From Scatomonas sp963930955 (GTDB taxonomy: Bacteria > Bacillota > Clostridia > Lachnospirales > Lachnospiraceae): a stretch of DNA of 64,000 nt. The translations under genes and the position numbers were made by a program. The DNA lies in assembly GCA_963930955.1 (NCBI GenBank), contig OZ006967.1, positions 2,480,001 to 2,544,000 of the forward strand, written 5' to 3'. The notes below the pieces were generated by a model that made no database searches, was not told where the DNA came from, and worked only from the letters and a program-made list of their open reading frames with translations. Positions 57,469-64,000 of this stretch are shown here, piece by piece; within the stretch, counting starts at the first letter, position 1, and the number at the start of each line of letters is the position of its first letter.

Positions 57469-58209
57469 TTATTCCGTTTCTTTTGGCACTTCTTCTCCGG
57501 CCAGCTTCAGGATCGCTTCTACTTCTTCCTCGGAAATATTCATATAGTCCGCCACCTCGTCCGCGTACAGCTTCCGGCCGAACTCATCCTTGAGGATTGC
57601 AATGGTATCCTTCAGCTCTTCCACCCGGCTTACCATTTTCCGATCCCGGCTGCGGACGTCCTTCTGCTGCTGGGCCAGGGCCTGCACCCCTTCCCGGATC
57701 CGGGACCGCAGCCATTTTCCAGGGTCCGCCGGTTTTTCCAGTGCCAGTTCCTCCAGGGCCAGCAGCAGCTGCAGATTTCCCTCCTGGACCAGGTCCGCCA
57801 GGGGGGATTCCGGGGTATAGGCCCTCCGGGCCAGTTCCAGCACTTCCCCCAGATACAGCTGGCTCAGACGGCCGTATCCTTCCCTGTTTCCAGCCATAAG
57901 AGCCGCCAGCAATTCTTCCTTTTCCCCCTCATGCTCCGGATCCAGGTCCGCCAGCTGCTCCTGGTACTGCGCCAGATACTTTTCATCCTCCGGGGACAGG
58001 GGGATTTTCTCCTCCGGCTCTTCCTTTTCATATCCTTCCACGGTGACCTTCTGGGAAAGAAGGTATTCGCAGATCAGCGCCAGCTGCTCCTGTCCCAGTT
58101 CCTGATCCGCGAAGATCTCCTCCACCGTCCCAAGGCCGATCCTGCCGTTCCTCTCCCGGGCCCTCTCCAGCAATGTTTCTAATCTCCCGCGAAATTCTTC
58201 CTGGGTCAT
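57469..58209 (-). CDS. Sigma-factor-like protein with regions 1.1, 2 and 3 but no region 4
   Basis: 246 residues. The N-terminal part (IFADQELGQEQLALICEYLLSQKV) resembles sigma region 1.1. A divergent region 2-like segment (SPLADLVQEGNLQLLLALEE, about 137-156) is followed by a region 3-like helical part (RSRIREGVQALAQQ ... LYADEVADYMNISEEEVEAIL). It ends there, with no region 4 for -35 binding, and has a long acidic stretch in the middle. It may be an RNA polymerase-binding modulator and not a true sigma factor. It lies upstream of cysK. Confidence 0.72.
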   Translation of the reverse strand: MTQEEFRGRLETLLERARERNGRIGLGTVEEIFADQELGQEQLALICEYLLSQKVTVEGYEKEEPEEKIPLSPEDEKYLAQYQEQLADLDPEHEGEKEELLAALMAGNREGYGRLSQLYLGEVLELARRAYTPESPLADLVQEGNLQLLLALEELALEKPADPGKWLRSRIREGVQALAQQQKDVRSRDRKMVSRVEELKDTIAILKDEFGRKLYADEVADYMNISEEEVEAILKLAGEEVPKETE

Positions 58210-58241
58210 AGTCTTCTCCTTCCTGCCGTCATTTATTCTAA

Positions 58242-58283
58242 AAGCGCCGCACGTCCATCCGCCCGGGATGGACTGCGGCGCTT
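58242..58283 (-). terminator. Terminator of the second flavodiiron gene
   Basis: Minus-strand stem AAGCGCCGCA.GTCCATCC with its complement and a five-base loop, followed by TTTT. Confidence 0.8.
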
Positions 58284-58299
58284 GCTGAAAAATTCCAGA

Positions 58300-59499
58300 T
58301 TACATGGACTCTACAATGGCCTTGGCCAAAGCGTCTACCTGAGCCAGTTGCTCCTCTTTCAGGGAGGACTTGATGGTAACGGTCTCCTCCAGAAGATGGA
58401 TGTTCTTCATGGAGTCAAAGATCTCCTTCATCTTCTTTCCGGCTGTAGGCGCCCAGCTTCCGTTCTCCATAAGAGCTACGGTACGGTTCTGCAGGTTATG
58501 GGCCTTCAGTTCCAGCAGCAGGTGCTCCATATTGGTAAAGATGCCGCCGTTGTAGGTAATGGAGGCAAATACCAGATGGCTGCAGCGGAATGCCTCGGCC
58601 AGGATGTAGGAAGGATGGGTGGCGGACACGTCATACAGCCGCACATCCTTTACTCCCAGATCCGCCAGTTTGGAAGCCAGCACATTGGCCAGATTCTCCG
58701 TATGGCCGTATACGGAACCGTAGGCGATCATGACAGCCTTGTCCTCGGGGGTGTAGGAACTCCATTTTACATACTTGTCAATGAACCATCCCAGATTCTC
58801 TCTCCAGATGGGTCCGTGAAGGGGGCAGATCATCTCAATATCCAGACCGCCGGCCTTCTTCAGCACGGCCTGGGCCTGGGGGCCGTACTTGCCTACAATA
58901 TTGGTGTAATATCTTCTGGCGTCGTCCAGCCAGTCTCTCTCAAAATTCACTTCATCCGCGTAGAGATTGCCGTTCATAGCGCCGAAGGTGCCGAAGGCAT
59001 CGGCGGAAAACAGGGTCTTGTCCGTGGCGTCGTAGGTCACCATAACCTCCGGCCAGTGCACCATAGGCGCGGCGGCAAAGGCAAAGGTGTGGCGTCCGGT
59101 GCTGAAGGTATCTCCCTCCTCCACAATCTGTACCCGGGAATCCACATCAAAAGCGAAGAACTGCTTCATCATGCCGGCGATCTTGCTGTTGCAGACGATC
59201 TGAATATCCGGATATCTGTCTACCAGCGCGCCGATGGTGCCGCAGTGATCGGGCTCCATATGGTTTACGATCATATAGTCCAGATGTCTTCCGTTCAGGA
59301 CATGGGCAATATTCTCAAACAGCTGATCGCTGACGGAATAATCCACCGTATCCAGCAGAACGGTCTTCTCGTCCAGGATCAGATAGGCATTGTAGGATAC
59401 TCCCCTGGGAATCGGATATACATTCTCAAACAAGGCAAGTCTGCGGTCTGTGCCGCCCACCCAGTACAGGTCATTCTTGATGTTCTTTACACAATACAT
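58300..59499 (-). CDS. A-type flavodiiron protein (FprA-like)
   Basis: About 399 residues, an O2/NO reductase with metallo-beta-lactamase diiron domain (HMEPDHCGTIG near 78-88; CPLHGP) and flavodoxin domain (IAYGSVYGHTENLANVL, about 255-395). It needs an external rubredoxin, unlike the fusion at 23.7 kb. The ATG at 59499 is preferred over 59508 because the AGAGAGAGG site would have no spacing to the latter. It has its own promoter and terminator. Confidence 0.93.
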   Translation of the reverse strand: MYCVKNIKNDLYWVGGTDRRLALFENVYPIPRGVSYNAYLILDEKTVLLDTVDYSVSDQLFENIAHVLNGRHLDYMIVNHMEPDHCGTIGALVDRYPDIQIVCNSKIAGMMKQFFAFDVDSRVQIVEEGDTFSTGRHTFAFAAAPMVHWPEVMVTYDATDKTLFSADAFGTFGAMNGNLYADEVNFERDWLDDARRYYTNIVGKYGPQAQAVLKKAGGLDIEMICPLHGPIWRENLGWFIDKYVKWSSYTPEDKAVMIAYGSVYGHTENLANVLASKLADLGVKDVRLYDVSATHPSYILAEAFRCSHLVFASITYNGGIFTNMEHLLLELKAHNLQNRTVALMENGSWAPTAGKKMKEIFDSMKNIHLLEETVTIKSSLKEEQLAQVDALAKAIVESM

Positions 59500-59568
59500 G
59501 CTGTTCATCCTCTCTCTCTATTATTTTCCCGGCTCCGGCGCTCCGGGCGCCCCGGGAAATCCAGTTGC

Positions 59569-59597
59569 ATTATATCACAGAATCTTCCCAGTAGCAA
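59569..59597 (-). promoter_or_regulatory. Promoter of the second flavodiiron gene
   Basis: TTGCTA (-35, 59592-59597), 17-base spacer ending in TGA, TATAAT (-10, 59569-59574): both -35 and extended -10 elements. Confidence 0.8.
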
Positions 59598-59685
59598 AGC
59601 TTTCTTGCGGCAACTGGCGGATGACTTTCCCCGGCATTTGTGCTACTCTCTTTATAGAATGAGATTACAGGAGGCATGAAATCTT

Positions 59686-61404
59686 ATGAAAACAGCTCAG
59701 GATCTGAGAAATCTTTTACAGAATATGGACCGCAAAAGTTATCCGGCCTACAAATCCGCCCAGGGCAGCTACCAGTTCCGGAACTATGTGCTTTCCGTGG
59801 ACCATGTGCAGGGGGATCCTTTTGCCTCCCCCTCCCGGATCAGCATACGGGTAAAGGGAACCGCCGCAGGCTTTCCCTCCTTCCTTTATGATACAGTCCC
59901 CAAACGGATCGCCCTGGAGGATCACCTTCTGCGCCTCTTCGGCCGGCAGCTGGAACCTTTTCAGTTCAAGGCCCGGGGCAGCGGAAAAAGCGGGCTTATG
60001 GCTGTCAGCCGCTGCGGCCAGGAAATCCTGGAGCGCTCCGCCTGCACCCTGGATCCCGCCGATGGAAGCCTGACCCTGCGGATGCAGATCGGTTTTCCCG
60101 CCAGCGGCCGTACCATCCAGTCCCAGGAACTGATCCGCATTCTCTACGATTTTCTCCCGGTCTGCGTGGAGAAAAGTCTTTTCTATAAAAATATAGATCC
60201 CCAGGCCTGCCGCTGCAGGGCGGAGCTCTGCGAGGATCAGACCTACATCCGGCAGGAGCTGGTCCGGCGCTCCCTGGCCGCTTTCGTGGCTAACGGCTCG
60301 ATCCTGCCCCGGCGCTCCGGTGTGTCGGAACTTCCCATGAAGGGGGCCGTGCCCTTCCGCTCCCCCAAATCTCTGGAGGTAACCATGGATCTGCCTCACA
60401 AGGGAACCATCCGGGGCATGGGGATCCCCTGCGGCATTACCCTGATCGTAGGAGGCGGCTTCCACGGAAAGTCCACTCTGCTGAAGGCCCTGGAACGGGG
60501 GGTTTATGATCATATTGCCGGAGACGGAAGGGAATACGTCATCACCCGGGGAGACGCGGTAAAGCTCCGGGCGGAGGATTCCCGCAGCATCAGCCAGACC
60601 GATATTTCCCTGTTTATCAATCACCTGCCCGGAGGCCGGGACACCCGGAGCTTTTCCACCCAGGACGCCAGCGGCAGCACCTCCCAGGCGGCGGGGGTGG
60701 TGGAGGCCATGGAGGCAGGGACCTCTCTGTTCCTTATGGATGAAGATACCTCCGCCACCAATTTCATGATCCGGGACGAACTGATGCAGCGGGTGGTTTC
60801 CGATGCGGAAGAGCCCATTACCCCCTTTATCAGCCGGGTCCGGGAACTGTACCAGGAGGCCGGCATTTCCTCTGTGATCGTGGCCGGCAGCTCCGGTTCC
60901 TATTTTCATCCCGCCGGGGTGGTGATCCAGATGAAGGACTACCTGCCCCTGGATATTACAGAAAAGGCAAAAAAAGAAGCCGCCGGATACCCGGAGGTGC
61001 AGAAGGCCCGCAGCCCCTTCCGGATTCCTTCTTTTCACCGGTGCCCCTCTCCAGGCCCCGGCCTGAAGGGACAGGACCGGATGAAATTGAAGGTTCTGGG
61101 CCGGGAGGGAATTCAGATCAACAAATCCGCCACGGATCTCCGGTACCTGGAGCAGCTGGCGGACCCGGAACAGCTGGCAGCCCTGGCCTATCTGCTCTGC
61201 TTCAGCGCCCGGCGCCTGATGAACGGAACCCGCACTCTCCGGGAAATCGCGGATCTGCTGGAACAGCAGATGGACCGCCACGGGCTGGCCTCCCTTTCGG
61301 AAGGCTCCTATCTGGCTTCCGATCTCTGCCGTCCCCGGCGCCAGGAAATCTGCGCCTGCCTGAACCGCTGCCGGGATCTGATCTTTACCCTGAAAAAGGA
61401 GTAA
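59686..61404 (+). CDS. Predicted ATPase of the ABC class (PF09818)
   Basis: 572 residues. The N-terminal part lacks motifs I know. The central ATPase has Walker A VGGGFHGKSTLLKALERG (about 262-279), a DASGSTSQAAGVVEAMEAG segment resembling the ABC signature region and Walker B SLFLMDEDTSATNFMIRD. No membrane partner is adjacent. Family function is unknown; related trypanosome MRB1590 binds RNA. Divergent from the flavodiiron gene; no clear promoter of its own was found. Confidence 0.87.
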   Translation: MKTAQDLRNLLQNMDRKSYPAYKSAQGSYQFRNYVLSVDHVQGDPFASPSRISIRVKGTAAGFPSFLYDTVPKRIALEDHLLRLFGRQLEPFQFKARGSGKSGLMAVSRCGQEILERSACTLDPADGSLTLRMQIGFPASGRTIQSQELIRILYDFLPVCVEKSLFYKNIDPQACRCRAELCEDQTYIRQELVRRSLAAFVANGSILPRRSGVSELPMKGAVPFRSPKSLEVTMDLPHKGTIRGMGIPCGITLIVGGGFHGKSTLLKALERGVYDHIAGDGREYVITRGDAVKLRAEDSRSISQTDISLFINHLPGGRDTRSFSTQDASGSTSQAAGVVEAMEAGTSLFLMDEDTSATNFMIRDELMQRVVSDAEEPITPFISRVRELYQEAGISSVIVAGSSGSYFHPAGVVIQMKDYLPLDITEKAKKEAAGYPEVQKARSPFRIPSFHRCPSPGPGLKGQDRMKLKVLGREGIQINKSATDLRYLEQLADPEQLAALAYLLCFSARRLMNGTRTLREIADLLEQQMDRHGLASLSEGSYLASDLCRPRRQEICACLNRCRDLIFTLKKE

Positions 61405-61431
61405 AATTTTACTTTTCATTTCCGGGAAGCC

Positions 61432-61460
61432 TTGCGGCGGTTCCGGGAATTCAGTATAAT
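61432..61460 (+). promoter_or_regulatory. Promoter of the LacI-family regulator gene
   Basis: TTGCGG (61432-61437), 17-base spacer, TATAAT (61455-61460). Confidence 0.72.
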
Positions 61461-61471
61461 ATATAGAAGCC

Positions 61472-61517
61472 AGCGTCCGTGTACAAGGGGCAGCACGCTC
61501 CCTTATACACGGACGCT
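61472..61517. repeat. 18-bp-arm hairpin in the LacI-regulator leader, shared with 22.8 kb
   Basis: Arms AGCGTCCGTGTACAAGGG (61472-61489) and CCCTTATACACGGACGCT (61500-61517), one mismatch, ten-base loop. The left arm is identical to 22790-22807. It begins about five bases after the predicted transcription start. Confidence 0.8.
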
Positions 61518-61545
61518 AAGAAATCATAAAAAAGGACGGTGCGCA

Positions 61546-62622
61546 ATGGCAACCTTAAAGGAACTGGCAGAATATACAGGCTTTTCCATCACCACCATTT
61601 CCCGGGTACTGAATAACGATCCCACCATGAGCGTCAGCGACGCCACCCGCACGGCCATCCTGGACGCTGCGGGAAAACTTCATTATAAAACCTCCGCATC
61701 CAGGATCCGGGGCCGGTCTTCCCGGAATACACATTTCCGCATAGGCCTGGCGGAAATGCTCTCCCCGGTGGAGCAGCTGGAGGATCCCTACTACCTGTAT
61801 CTGCGGAATTACGCAGTACAGCGGTGTACAGATCTGGGCTGCCAGGTGGTGTCCGTTTCTCCGGAACAGGAAAAGTCCCCCGGCTCCAAAGGGGAAAAAT
61901 TTGACGGTCTCCTGGCCATCGGGATTTTTTCGGAGGAACAGATCGAATCCCTTTCTCTTCTCTCGGAGCACCTGGTTTTCCTGGACTCCTCCCCGGACGA
62001 ACTGCGTTTTGATTCCGTGGTGCTGAATTTTCAGCTGGGGGTAGAGCAGGCGGTGGATCATTTTCTGGCCCGGGGCCACCGGGAAATCGGTTTCCTGGGC
62101 CCCTGCCGGAAGCTGGACCAGAAAAAGCGTCCCGCCCCGGAAGTCCGCCGGGAAATTTTCATCCGCTATATGAAAAGCAAAGGCCTCTACCATCCGGAAT
62201 ATATGATGGACGCGGATCCCATGACTGCCGCGGCCTCCAGGAAATATCTGGAGGAGCGCATCCGCTCCGGAGGGCCCATGCCCGCCGCCATCCTCACCGC
62301 CAACGAGGAGGCTGCCATCGGCGCCGCCGGCGCCCTTCGGTCTCTGGGAATGACCATCCCCGGGGATCTGTCCATCATCAGTTTCAACGACACCCCTCTG
62401 TCCTCCCTGACAGACCCGCCTCTGACCAGCATCAGCACCCATGTGGAGGCCATGAGCGCCACCGCGGCGGACCTGCTGATCCGCCGGGCAGGGGGACAGC
62501 TGCCGGAAATTCCTCTGAAGATCGTGGTGCCCCCTTCCCTGATCTCCCGGGAAAGCGTGGCGGATCTGTCCGGATCCCCGGCAGGGGCGATCCCGGACAG
62601 AAGCGATGCCGGAAACGGTTAA
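61546..62622 (+). CDS. LacI/GalR-family transcriptional regulator
   Basis: 358 residues: HTH and hinge helix at the N-terminus (ATLKELAEYTGFSITTISRVLN; 2-23), then a periplasmic-binding-like ligand domain (about 60-345). The ATG at 61546 follows AAAAAGGACGG. It precedes galK in the same direction, and a 17-bp inverted repeat lies between the two, so it is probably the galactose-locus repressor. The effector is inferred only from position. Confidence 0.9.
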   Translation: MATLKELAEYTGFSITTISRVLNNDPTMSVSDATRTAILDAAGKLHYKTSASRIRGRSSRNTHFRIGLAEMLSPVEQLEDPYYLYLRNYAVQRCTDLGCQVVSVSPEQEKSPGSKGEKFDGLLAIGIFSEEQIESLSLLSEHLVFLDSSPDELRFDSVVLNFQLGVEQAVDHFLARGHREIGFLGPCRKLDQKKRPAPEVRREIFIRYMKSKGLYHPEYMMDADPMTAAASRKYLEERIRSGGPMPAAILTANEEAAIGAAGALRSLGMTIPGDLSIISFNDTPLSSLTDPPLTSISTHVEAMSATAADLLIRRAGGQLPEIPLKIVVPPSLISRESVADLSGSPAGAIPDRSDAGNG

Positions 62623-62656
62623 ATTCTATACAAAAAAAGGCTCTGGATTTTGTGGA

Positions 62657-62696
62657 ATATTTTTAGTAAAATTCGTTGTAATTTTACTAAAAATAT
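62657..62696. promoter_or_regulatory. 17-bp-arm inverted repeat, probable galK operator
   Basis: Arms ATATTTTTAGTAAAATT (62657-62673) and AATTTTACTAAAAATAT (62680-62696) are perfect complements around CGTTGT. The AT-rich stem and absent T-run argue against a terminator; the TAGTAAAATT half-site resembles GalR-like boxes. Confidence 0.65.
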
Positions 62697-62969
62697 GCTA
62701 CTTTTAACCTATGATGCCAGGGTCGAAAGGCCTAAACCCACATGAGCTTGCTCATAAGTGGGTTTAAGGCCTTGGGACCCGCCCTACTATGAGCATAAAA
62801 GTGGGATGCATATCCCGCGATATGCGAATATTGGGCAGGATTGTGGAAGTGCGCAGCACGGAACAATCCGCAGGCATCATAGTTGGAGGCTTTTGACCTC
62901 AACATCAACCTATCAAAAGCTATGCGAACAGCTCAGTAAAAATATTTTTATTGGAGGAGGTATCACAGT
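62697..62969. other. Structured non-coding leader upstream of galK
   Basis: No gene supported. It holds the TATGATGCCAGG element with its long hairpin (62710-62798), a palindrome GGGATGCATATCCC (about 62803-62816) and a stem GGATTGT/ACAATCC (about 62837-62868). The galK ribosome binding site GGAGGAGG is at 62953-62960. Confidence 0.6.
62710..62798. repeat. Long copy of the TATGATGCCAGG intergenic element
   Basis: A long hairpin pairs GGGTC with GACCC, GGCCTAAACCCAC with GTGGGTTTAAGGCC and TGAGC with GCTCA (62720-62780). It is bounded by TATGATGCCAGG and ATGAGCATAA, both also present at 56456-56491. Confidence 0.6.
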
Positions 62970-64000
62970 ATGAAAAAACAAGCTGAAATGGAAACTGCCC
63001 TGCAAAACGGCAGCCTGGACCCCAGATTGCTGGCGGTTTACGGCGGCGCCCCATCCGGCCTGGATCCCATCCGGAACAGACTGCTGGCACTGATCCGCAC
63101 CTTTGCGGAAACCTACGGCGGGGACCGGGAGATCGGTCTTTTCTCCGCTCCCGGAAGAACAGAAATGGGAGGCAATCACACAGACCATCAGAGAGGCCGG
63201 GTCCTGGCCGCGGCCATTGACCTGGACATGATCGCCTGCGCCTCCAAAAGCGGCTCTCCCCTGGTACGGGTGCTCTCAGAGGGCTATCCGGAGATCCAGG
63301 TAGATCTTTCCGATCTGAATCCCCGGAAAGAAGAAGCAGGCTCCACAGCATCCCTGATCCGGGGCATTGCCGCCAAACTTACGGACATGGGATATCCCGT
63401 TTCCGGGTTTGACGCCTGCGTCACCTCCCAGGTTCTGGGCGGTTCCGGCCTCTCTTCTTCCGCTGCCTTTGAAATCCTCATGGGCGTTGTAATGAACGCC
63501 CTGTTCTGCCATGAAGAGCTGAACGCCGTGCAGCTGGCCCAGATCGGCCAGTACGCTGAAAACGTATTCTTTGACAAACCCTGCGGCCTTATGGATCAGC
63601 TGGCCAGCTCCGTAGGCGGCATTACCGCCATCGACTTCCAGGATCCCGCCGCTCCCCTGGTAGAAAAGCTGGAATGCTCTCCCGCAGACTTCGGCTACGC
63701 CCTCTGCATCATCGACTCCGGCGCCGACCATGCGGACCTGACCGATGAGTACGCTTCCATCCCCAGAGAAATGGGCGCCGTGGCCGCCTTCTTCCATAAA
63801 GAAGTGCTGCGCCAGGTAGATTTCCAGGAATTCTGGAAAAACATCCCTGCTCTGCGGAAAGCAGCCGGGGACCGGGCTGTGCTCCGGGCTCTGCATTTCT
63901 TCCACGACAATGATCTGGTTCCCTGTCAGGTTGAAAAACTCCGGGCCGGAGATTTTGAAGGCTTCCTGGCTCTGGTAGACCAGTCCGGCCACTCCTCCGC
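62970..64000 (+). CDS. galK: Galactokinase (cut by window edge)
   Basis: GHMP kinase that phosphorylates galactose at C1 in the Leloir pathway. The first 343 codons are present. Seen: substrate motif APGRTEMGGNHTDHQRGR (galactokinase signature), ATP-binding GGSGLSSSAAFEI and the domain with CGLMDQLASSVGG. The N-terminus is longer than in E. coli GalK by about 35 residues before the signature, as in other Lachnospiraceae galactokinases. ATG at 62970 after GGAGGAGG. It lies downstream of a LacI-type regulator and a palindromic operator candidate; the rest of the gal operon would lie beyond the window. Confidence 0.92.
   Translation, partial: MKKQAEMETALQNGSLDPRLLAVYGGAPSGLDPIRNRLLALIRTFAETYGGDREIGLFSAPGRTEMGGNHTDHQRGRVLAAAIDLDMIACASKSGSPLVRVLSEGYPEIQVDLSDLNPRKEEAGSTASLIRGIAAKLTDMGYPVSGFDACVTSQVLGGSGLSSSAAFEILMGVVMNALFCHEELNAVQLAQIGQYAENVFFDKPCGLMDQLASSVGGITAIDFQDPAAPLVEKLECSPADFGYALCIIDSGADHADLTDEYASIPREMGAVAAFFHKEVLRQVDFQEFWKNIPALRKAAGDRAVLRALHFFHDNDLVPCQVEKLRAGDFEGFLALVDQSGHSS

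Overview
The window reads as chromosomal DNA of a strictly anaerobic, moderately GC-rich Clostridia, most likely a Lachnospiraceae member. The basis is Firmicutes gene order (rimP-nusA-ylxR-ylxQ-infB; yceD-rpmF; plsX-acpP-rnc-smc-ftsY-ilvA), strong AGGAGG ribosome binding sites with some TTG starts, near-consensus sigma-A promoters, riboswitches typical of Firmicutes, and anaerobe markers: a monofunctional CO dehydrogenase, two flavodiiron proteins (one fused to rubredoxin) and the GGGtGRT/NifU-like pair. Genus is not assigned. The window opens inside infB and closes inside galK.

Layout: 1-9.4 kb (mostly minus) holds infB (5' part), ylxQ, ylxR, nusA, rimP, an MscS channel, glgB, ftsH and greA. 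9.5-14.4 kb (plus) holds an M18 aminopeptidase, the LrgA/LrgB pair and a preQ1-riboswitch-led operon of nucleoside hydrolase, ECF S component and radical SAM enzyme, which I read as queuosine/queuine salvage (queK-qrtT-queL). 14.4-25.5 kb holds cooS, an anchored protein of unknown function with a LysR regulator, a lysine-riboswitch-controlled amino acid ABC transporter, a MATE exporter, a 10 x 52 bp tandem array and a flavodiiron-rubredoxin fusion.

25.6-40.4 kb holds a ROK regulator divergent from a polyol-type dehydrogenase, the GGGtGRT/NifU-like pair, a hexapeptide-repeat protein, topB, a formate/nitrite channel, asd, argH, queH, a flippase-like membrane protein, an ABC importer pair with no binding protein, and larE. 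40.4-55.5 kb holds ilvA, ftsY, smc, rnc, acpP and plsX. The normally contiguous yceD-rpmF-plsX order is broken here by a lipoprotein, an Atg22-like MFS protein and a PLC-like protein; DUF89 and L,D-transpeptidase genes follow. 55.5-64 kb holds an XRE regulator, two tRNA-Gly genes, cysK, a sigma-like protein without region 4, a second flavodiiron protein, a PF09818 ATPase, a LacI-type regulator and galK.

The genes link up in several places. Queuosine salvage (riboswitch, hydrolase, transporter, lyase) supplies preQ1, and QueH about 22 kb away completes the last step of Q synthesis. Lysine is sensed by an L-box ahead of its probable transporter. Several regulators sit beside probable operators: ROK with the dehydrogenase, and LacI-type with galK. 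Two unrelated intergenic elements each occur twice: an 18-nt inverted-repeat arm at 22.8 and 61.5 kb, and a TATGATGCCAGG element at 56.5 and 62.7 kb. With the 52-bp array they are the least explained DNA in the window.
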